Source: an uncultured Clostridia bacterium
Lineage (GTDB): Bacteria; Bacillota; Clostridia; UBA1381
Assembly (NCBI GenBank): GCA_934462715.1
Contig: CAKSIJ010000006.1
Span: 62,001-126,000 of the forward strand
Length of the DNA: 64,000 bases
Direction: 5' to 3'
Positions within the stretch are counted from its first letter, which is position 1, and every line of letters starts with the position of its first letter. Shown here piece after piece: positions 59,784 to 64,000 of the stretch. A program made the translations under genes and the position numbers. The notes beneath the pieces were generated by a model, which made no database searches, had not been told where the DNA came from, and worked only from the letters and a program-made list of their open reading frames with translations.

Positions 59784-60584
59784 ATGCATGATTTTTATAA
59801 AAGAAGCGGAGAATTGATAAAGAAAATAATGGGGGATAAAATAACCCTTTATTCGGCACAGGCGTCATTTTATATAATAATCTCGGTGTTTCCGTTTATA
59901 ATGCTGCTTATGTCTGTTATGGGTTATTTCGTGAATATACCGGAGCAGGCGATTCTGCGGAATGTTGAGGCTTTTCTTCCGGACGCAGTTATTCCTGCGG
60001 TTTCCGAAATGGCAAACGAGCTTTTCGGCAAGTCGATAAAGGTAGCGTCGGTTACGGCGATAGTGGCACTGTGGTCTGCGTCAAGAGGAATTGCGGCGGT
60101 GGAACGCGGGATTCGTGAGGTTTACAGTACACCGTCAAGAAGAATATTTATTGCGGATTATGCTGCGTCGATTGTGTACACACTGATTTTTATGGCGACT
60201 GTGTTTCTTACCCTTGCAATACAGGTTTTCGGAAATGTGATAATCAGCTTTGCTGAAAAATATATAGTATTCACCTCAACAGAAATAATTCTGATAAAGG
60301 GTGTGCTGTTTTTTACGCTTATGTGCCTTATTTTTCAGCTGATGTATTATCTGTTTGACAGCAGAAGAAAACACTTTGGATTTCATCTGCCCGGGGCGGC
60401 GTTTTCTGCGGTGGGGTGGATGGTATTTTCAAATATATATTCATTGTACATCGATAATTTTGCAAATTATTCGTTTATTTACGGAAGTCTGACAGCGGTT
60501 GTTCTGTTAATGCTCTGGCTTTATTTCTGCGTGATGATTTTATTGCTTGGGGCAGAGGTTAACGAAGCGGTTAACCGCCGGTAG
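59784..60584 (+). CDS. YihY/BrkB family membrane protein
   Basis: 266 residues with six hydrophobic helices (about 25-45, 88-100, 125-148, 165-185, 205-222, 235-255). The first helical block ASFYIIISVFPFIMLLMS, the SASRGIAAVERGIREVY loop and SLTAVVLLMLWLYFC are the signature. Often annotated ribonuclease BN, which is wrong for this family. Function unknown, possibly a lipid or small-molecule transporter. ATG 59784 with GAGGT. Confidence 0.92.
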   Translation: MHDFYKRSGELIKKIMGDKITLYSAQASFYIIISVFPFIMLLMSVMGYFVNIPEQAILRNVEAFLPDAVIPAVSEMANELFGKSIKVASVTAIVALWSASRGIAAVERGIREVYSTPSRRIFIADYAASIVYTLIFMATVFLTLAIQVFGNVIISFAEKYIVFTSTEIILIKGVLFFTLMCLIFQLMYYLFDSRRKHFGFHLPGAAFSAVGWMVFSNIYSLYIDNFANYSFIYGSLTAVVLLMLWLYFCVMILLLGAEVNEAVNRR

Positions 60585-60652
60585 GGTAAATGCCGGGTAT
60601 TTGATTATGTTAATTTGTGCCGCCAAGGGGCGGCGGAACGGAGGAAAAAAGT

Positions 60653-61465
60653 ATGAAAAAAACAATAGGCTTTATAGGTGCCGGAAATATGGGCGGCGCT
60701 ATCATTAAAGGAATTATTAAAAACGGAGCGGCAGACGCAAAGGACGTGTTTGTATATGATAAAAATACGTCGGCTGTGAACGCACTTGCGGAGGAATACG
60801 GCATTGTTAATGCCGAAACGGCAAAACAAGCGGCAAAGGCGGATATACTTTTTCTTGCCGTAAAGCCGAATATTATCTGCGGCGTTATTGATGAAATAAG
60901 AGAATATATTGAAGCCGGAACGATAATTGTTTCGATTGCGGCGGGACAGACAATAAATAGGTTGACAAACGCTTTTAAATGTGATACAATAAAGCTTGTT
61001 CGTGTAATGCCGAATACTCCGGCTCTTGTCGGCGAGGGCATGGCTGCTGTATCGTTTAACGATGTTATGCAGAAGCCGGAGAATAAAGCCGAAGCGGATT
61101 ATATCGTTTCTCTTTTTGAAGCGCTCGGCAGAGCGGAAACGGTTCCTGAAAAGCTTATGGATACAGTAACCGGAGTAAGCGGTTCGTCACCGGCATATAT
61201 TTTTATGCTGATCGAAGCAATGGCGGACGCTGCGGTTCTCGGAGGTATGCCGAGAAATCAGGCATATGTTTTTGCAGCTCAGTCGGTTCTGGGCTCCGCA
61301 AAAATGCTTTTGGATTCCGGTAAACACCCGGGTGAGCTTAAAGATATGGTTTGCTCTCCTGCCGGTACTACTATCGAAGCGGTTAAGGTTTTGGAAAACG
61401 AGGGCTTCAGAAGTGCGGTTATTAATGCGATTGAAGCTTGTATAAAAAAATCGGAATCTATGTAA
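60653..61465 (+). CDS. proC: Pyrroline-5-carboxylate reductase
   Basis: Last step of proline synthesis. 270 residues: Rossmann motif GFIGAGNMGGAI, AVKPNII, MPNTPALVGEGM and the C-terminal SPAYIFMLIEAMADAAV and SPAGTTIEAV. SD GGAGG. Its leader shows the TTTGTGCCGCC-loop-GGCGGC hairpin followed by GGAACGGAGG that recurs in the window. Followed 38 bases later by a tRNA gene. Confidence 0.96.
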   Translation: MKKTIGFIGAGNMGGAIIKGIIKNGAADAKDVFVYDKNTSAVNALAEEYGIVNAETAKQAAKADILFLAVKPNIICGVIDEIREYIEAGTIIVSIAAGQTINRLTNAFKCDTIKLVRVMPNTPALVGEGMAAVSFNDVMQKPENKAEADYIVSLFEALGRAETVPEKLMDTVTGVSGSSPAYIFMLIEAMADAAVLGGMPRNQAYVFAAQSVLGSAKMLLDSGKHPGELKDMVCSPAGTTIEAVKVLENEGFRSAVINAIEACIKKSESM

Positions 61466-61503
61466 ATTTTAATACCGTGCCGCTGTAACGGCGGCACAAA
61501 TAT

Positions 61504-61580
61504 GCACCTGTAGCTCAGTTGGATAGAGCAATAGCCTCCGACGCTATGTGCCGTGCGTTCGAATCGCATCAGGTGTACCA
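61504..61580 (+). tRNA. tRNA-Arg (anticodon CCG)
   Basis: 77-base cloverleaf with encoded CCA. D arm GCTC/GAGC, anticodon stem ATAGC/GCTAT with loop CTCCGAC (anticodon CCG, reads CGG), T arm GTGCG-TTCGAAT-CGCAT, acceptor GCACCTG with CAGGTGT (one G-T pair at the end). A GC hairpin GTGCCGC/GCGGCAC lies 10-30 bases upstream. Confidence 0.95.
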
Positions 61581-61614
61581 AAAATCGGCAAGCACGAAAG
61601 CACTTGCCGATTTT
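61581..61614 (+). terminator. tRNA-Arg terminator
   Basis: 12-bp stem AAAATCGGCAAG (61581-61592) with its complement (61603-61614), then GTTTGTTTTG. Confidence 0.8.
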
Positions 61615-61640
61615 GTTTGTTTTGATTGGGCATGGATTTA

Positions 61641-62089
61641 TTACCCCCAAAATGTAATATTGCCTAATCCGACTCCAAAACCTTTGCTCATAATTTTCAA
61701 CGATAATCCATAATTTAAGTCTACCTGTATTTTTTCAGCAGACGCATTCGGTAATATTTTATAGACTTCAACAATTTCGCCGTCAACGATGAATGTCAAT
61801 GTTTTTTCTGCATCATAATTCTCTGTCGAACGACAGTTAAAGAGATATTTTTCTTTTCATTTTGTTCTTCCTAATCGAATCTCATTTGAATTTAATGCAT
61901 TTTTTATTGCCGCTGTTTCAACGATTTCAAAATGATAAATAAAAGATAATATTTTAAGAACTATTAACCATTGATTAACACCTACCCTCTTTTTGTACTG
62001 AAAATAGCAGTTTAAAAATATGCGAGAATATTACGATATGACATTCTAAATTCTGCGGCACTTTTTAATCTGTCGACTGTTATATTATA
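61641..62089 (-). pseudogene. Decayed gene remnant, family unrecognised
   Basis: Reading the minus strand there are three coherent open blocks: 62012-62089, then (other frame) 61860-62030, then, in the same frame after a single TGA (61857-61859), 61641-61856. The last block reads like real protein (TLTFIVDGEIVEVYKILPN ... GVGLGNITFWG, stop). No normal start with SD heads any block. The likeliest reading is a gene with one frameshift and one internal stop. Blocks 1 and 2 could be chance in AT-rich DNA. A TATAAT on the minus strand at 62083-62088 may be its old promoter. The rest of this 580-base interval to 62192 is AT-rich with no other feature. Confidence 0.4.
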
Positions 62090-62192
62090 TCACAGCATAC
62101 TTAAAATTGCGACTATTTTAATTATAATTTTGAGTATATTATAATGTTATAAAAAAATGTAAAATATAGTTATGGAAAGGTGGTGCCGTAAA

Positions 62193-62369
62193 GTGGACTT
62201 TATAATAAAAAAACCTACAAGTTCAAACAGAACGATAAGAATGCCGGATGCGTTAATTGAGAAAATAACACAAATTGCAGGTGAAAAAAACATATCATTT
62301 AATCAAGTAGTAGTTCAATGTTGTGAATATGCTATAGAGAACTTACCAAAAAGTGAAAGCAATGAGTAG
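62193..62369 (+). CDS. Ribbon-helix-helix (Arc/CopG-like) DNA-binding protein
   Basis: 58 residues: NRTIRMPDALIEKITQIAGEKNISFNQVVVQCCEYAIENL is a typical ribbon-helix-helix (one strand, two helices). GTG 62193 was chosen because AAGGTGGTG stands seven bases before it; ATG 62172 lies upstream of the SD. These proteins often repress a partner gene or act as antitoxins, but no toxin-sized ORF adjoins it. Confidence 0.75.
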   Translation: MDFIIKKPTSSNRTIRMPDALIEKITQIAGEKNISFNQVVVQCCEYAIENLPKSESNE

Positions 62370-62382
62370 TTTGTGTATACGC

Positions 62383-62417
62383 AAAAAATACGCTCCGATT
62401 TAAATTTCGGAGCGTAT
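62383..62417. terminator. Terminator between RHH gene and rodA
   Basis: 12-bp stem AATACGCTCCGA (62387-62398) and TCGGAGCGTATT (62406-62417). T-run on the minus strand side, so mainly the rodA terminator. Confidence 0.8.
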
Positions 62418-62549
62418 TCAGAGAAAAAAATCTTTAGATTTTAGGTTAATACCATTTATCGGAGGTTTGAAATTTTGATTTTGTTGTGTTTACAGTTAAA
62501 TTCTGTATAACTCTCGACATTCGGAATGAATGTACAGAGTTCCTGCATT

Positions 62550-63650
62550 CTACTTAAATTTCCTCCTTGCCGTATGGAACGACACGCTCATGACGATTCC
62601 GACCGCTATACAGTTGGTTATAAGCGACGAACCGCCGTAGCTGAAAAACGGCAGAGGAATACCGGTAACGGGCATAAGTCCGATACACATACCGATATTT
62701 TCGATAGTATGGAAAATAAGCATTGCGGAAACTCCGGTGCAAAGATATTTTCCGAACAGCGTATTTGATTCCGAGGCTGTTTTAAGGCAGCGTATTATTA
62801 TAGTAAAAAGCAAAATAACAACAAATGCCGCTCCGATGAAGCCAAGCTCCTCGGCGATAACGCTGAATATAAAGTCGGTGTGCTTTGTAGGTAAAAATTC
62901 AAGCTGGTTCTGCGTGCCGTTAAGGTAGCCTTTTCCGAAGAAGCCGCCCGAACCGACTGCAATTTTGGATTGTATTACATTATATCCGCTTCCGAGCTTA
63001 TCCATTTCCGGGTGAAAAAACACCTGTATTCTGTGCTTTTGATATTTATCGAGAACGAAATTATATATCAGCGGCAGAGAAACGATACCCAAAACGGCAG
63101 CCGGTATAATATACTTAAATGAAATCCCGGCGGTAAACATCATAACGATAAATATAAAGATAAATACCATTGCGCTTCCTGCGTCTGGCTGCAAAAGTAT
63201 CAGCCCCACGGGGACAGCGAGGTGAATAAGTAAAAGCAGGACGTTTTTTGGCTTGTTCAGCTCACCGGATACCTTGTCCAGGTGATATGAAAATGTAATT
63301 ATAAATCCTATTTTTGCAATTTCAGACGGCTGAATACCGACAGGGCCGATTCTGATCCAGCTTTGCGCGCCCCAATCTCCCGATTTTCCTATGATAAGCA
63401 CCAGAACCAGAAGAAACAGGCATACTCCGGCGATCGGCTTTAAAAACAGATCAAGCTGTTCATAATCAAAAAGCGTCATTGCCAGCATGGCGATTAATCC
63501 GAGGAATAAGCTTGCCGATTGAATTATGACATTTGAATTTGTACCGAAGGATCTTGTTGCGCTGAAAATTGCAAATATACCGTACAAAGCAGAAAGCAAA
63601 ACAACAACAAACATAAATTTATCGAATGTTGCAGGTCTTTTTTTTAACAT
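62550..63650 (-). CDS. rodA: Peptidoglycan glycosyltransferase RodA (SEDS family)
   Basis: Polymerises glycan strands for rod elongation together with a class B PBP. 366 residues, ten membrane helices. Motifs: SWIRIGPVGIQPSEIAKIGFI, LLQPDAGSAMVF, the FLPTKHTDFIFSVIAEELGF loop (SEDS catalytic Asp region) and IPLPFFSYGGSSLI near the end. Close to RodA/MrdB rather than FtsW or SpoVE by length and the HTDFIFSV block. SD AAGGAG. Monocistronic with promoter at 63690-63718. Confidence 0.93.
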   Translation of the reverse strand: MLKKRPATFDKFMFVVVLLSALYGIFAIFSATRSFGTNSNVIIQSASLFLGLIAMLAMTLFDYEQLDLFLKPIAGVCLFLLVLVLIIGKSGDWGAQSWIRIGPVGIQPSEIAKIGFIITFSYHLDKVSGELNKPKNVLLLLIHLAVPVGLILLQPDAGSAMVFIFIFIVMMFTAGISFKYIIPAAVLGIVSLPLIYNFVLDKYQKHRIQVFFHPEMDKLGSGYNVIQSKIAVGSGGFFGKGYLNGTQNQLEFLPTKHTDFIFSVIAEELGFIGAAFVVILLFTIIIRCLKTASESNTLFGKYLCTGVSAMLIFHTIENIGMCIGLMPVTGIPLPFFSYGGSSLITNCIAVGIVMSVSFHTARRKFK

Positions 63651-63689
63651 AATCTGCTCCTTGTTATTAGTTATTTTAAATACCTACAT

Positions 63690-63718
63690 ATTATACTATA
63701 TATTCTTCCGCTTTTCAA
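63690..63718 (-). promoter_or_regulatory. rodA promoter
   Basis: TTGAAA (63713-63718), 17 bp, TATAAT (63690-63695). The -10/start region is identical over 16 bases to that of secDF. Confidence 0.75.
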
Positions 63719-63823
63719 TTGTTTTATAAAAATTTATCGTCAATATTAAAAAAAGACGGTAATAATCGGATTTTTTTGTTGGATTTTAAGAACGGATTCA
63801 GTATATTGCGGAGTGAAACCAAA

Positions 63824-63845
63824 GACCGGACTTTGCCGTCCGGTC
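63824..63845 (-). terminator. Possible terminator of zinc-ribbon gene
   Basis: Stem GACCGGAC (63824-63831) with GTCCGGTC (63838-63845), followed on the minus strand by TTTGGTTT. Rest of 63719-63956 shows no gene. Confidence 0.45.
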
Positions 63846-63956
63846 TCAGAATCCCTATTCATTATTAACATATCTCGGAATATACTATATATAAAACATA
63901 ATATGTACGCCGTATTTACGCCAAAACCTATAAGGCTATGAACCGGGGAGGTTTAA

Positions 63957-64000
63957 TTAAGCTCTGTGCTTTTCAAAACATTCGCTGCAATAAACCGGCT
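63957..64000 (-). CDS. Zinc-ribbon protein, C-terminal end only
   Basis: The last 14 codons of a gene running off the window: PVYCSECFEKHRA then TAA. This CxxC tail is typical of small CxxC-x(n)-CxxC zinc-ribbon proteins of Firmicutes. Nothing more can be said. Confidence 0.55.
   Translation of the reverse strand, partial: PVYCSECFEKHRA

Noticed and set aside
59784..60584. Ribonuclease BN
   Set aside because: The gene is a YihY/BrkB membrane protein; the ribonuclease BN label comes from a historical misassignment.
1..64000. CRISPR array or insertion sequence
   Set aside because: No regularly spaced direct repeats and no transposase reading frame were found on either strand.

Overview
This window looks like a chromosome segment of a spore-forming, low-to-mid GC Firmicute of class Clostridia. 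The best guess is an Oscillospirales/Ruminococcaceae-type gut anaerobe. The evidence is sigK, yqfC-yqfD and ylbJ (sporulation), strong AGGAGG ribosome binding sites, consensus SigA promoters with 17-bp spacers, acetate fermentation through pta-ackA, and the classic Firmicute block yqfC-yqfD-phoH-ybeY-dgkA-era-recO. The genus is inference.

Layout. 1-5.4 kb: 3' end of citrate synthase, a membrane-anchored HtrA protease, a polysaccharide deacetylase (minus strand), sigK (minus strand) and a small heat-shock protein. 5.5-17.7 kb: a compact, one-strand phage-derived operon encoding terminase, portal, scaffold, N4-gp56-type capsid, tail tube, Gp15-type chaperone candidate, a short tape measure, Dit, a Gp37-like tail protein, a host-recognition candidate, holin and endolysin. 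It has no recognisable integrase, repressor, replication or regulatory gene. It is preceded by a consensus promoter and a LexA-box-like site and closed by a shared terminator. 17.7-25.6 kb: serA, serC, rnhB, a DUF4364 regulator, and thiN-rpe-rsgA plus a TPR protein. 25.8-29.8 kb: VanZ protein, an orphan C-terminal piece of sialate O-acetylesterase, a second HtrA, and a TauE-type permease with its MarR regulator. 30-32.4 kb: secD-secF. 32.7-35.1 kb: an Xre regulator, gap, a strongly structured non-coding segment, and comF. 35.1-43.6 kb: a long minus-strand operon of RNA, DNA and envelope maintenance genes from yqfC down to a metallophosphoesterase. 43.8-48.4 kb: ylbJ, a CmpB-type membrane protein, rpmB, pta and ackA. 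48.5-55.8 kb: an eight-gene minus-strand operon cysE-cysS-mrnC-tktN-tktC-lipoprotein-ilvB-ilvN. 56-61.5 kb: YitT protein, YgiQ radical SAM protein, folD, YihY protein, proC and a tRNA-Arg(CCG). 61.6-64 kb: a decayed gene, a ribbon-helix-helix protein, rodA and the end of a zinc-ribbon protein.

How it works together. Most genes serve biosynthesis (serine, cysteine, branched-chain amino acids, proline, folate one-carbon units, pentose phosphates), translation and RNA maturation, protein export and quality control, and sporulation. The most unusual unit is the structural-only phage cluster: every expected particle gene is an intact reading frame, yet nothing for autonomous phage life is visible. 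That pattern suggests a domesticated particle, either gene-transfer-agent-like or PBSX-like. Within it, three intergenic hairpins share arms that covary by compensatory base changes. Elsewhere, GC-rich hairpins recur directly upstream of the Shine-Dalgarno of several unrelated genes. Two genes (miaA and a polysaccharide deacetylase) lack any ATG/GTG/TTG start compatible with a full-length product but have strong SDs facing ATA/ATT codons.
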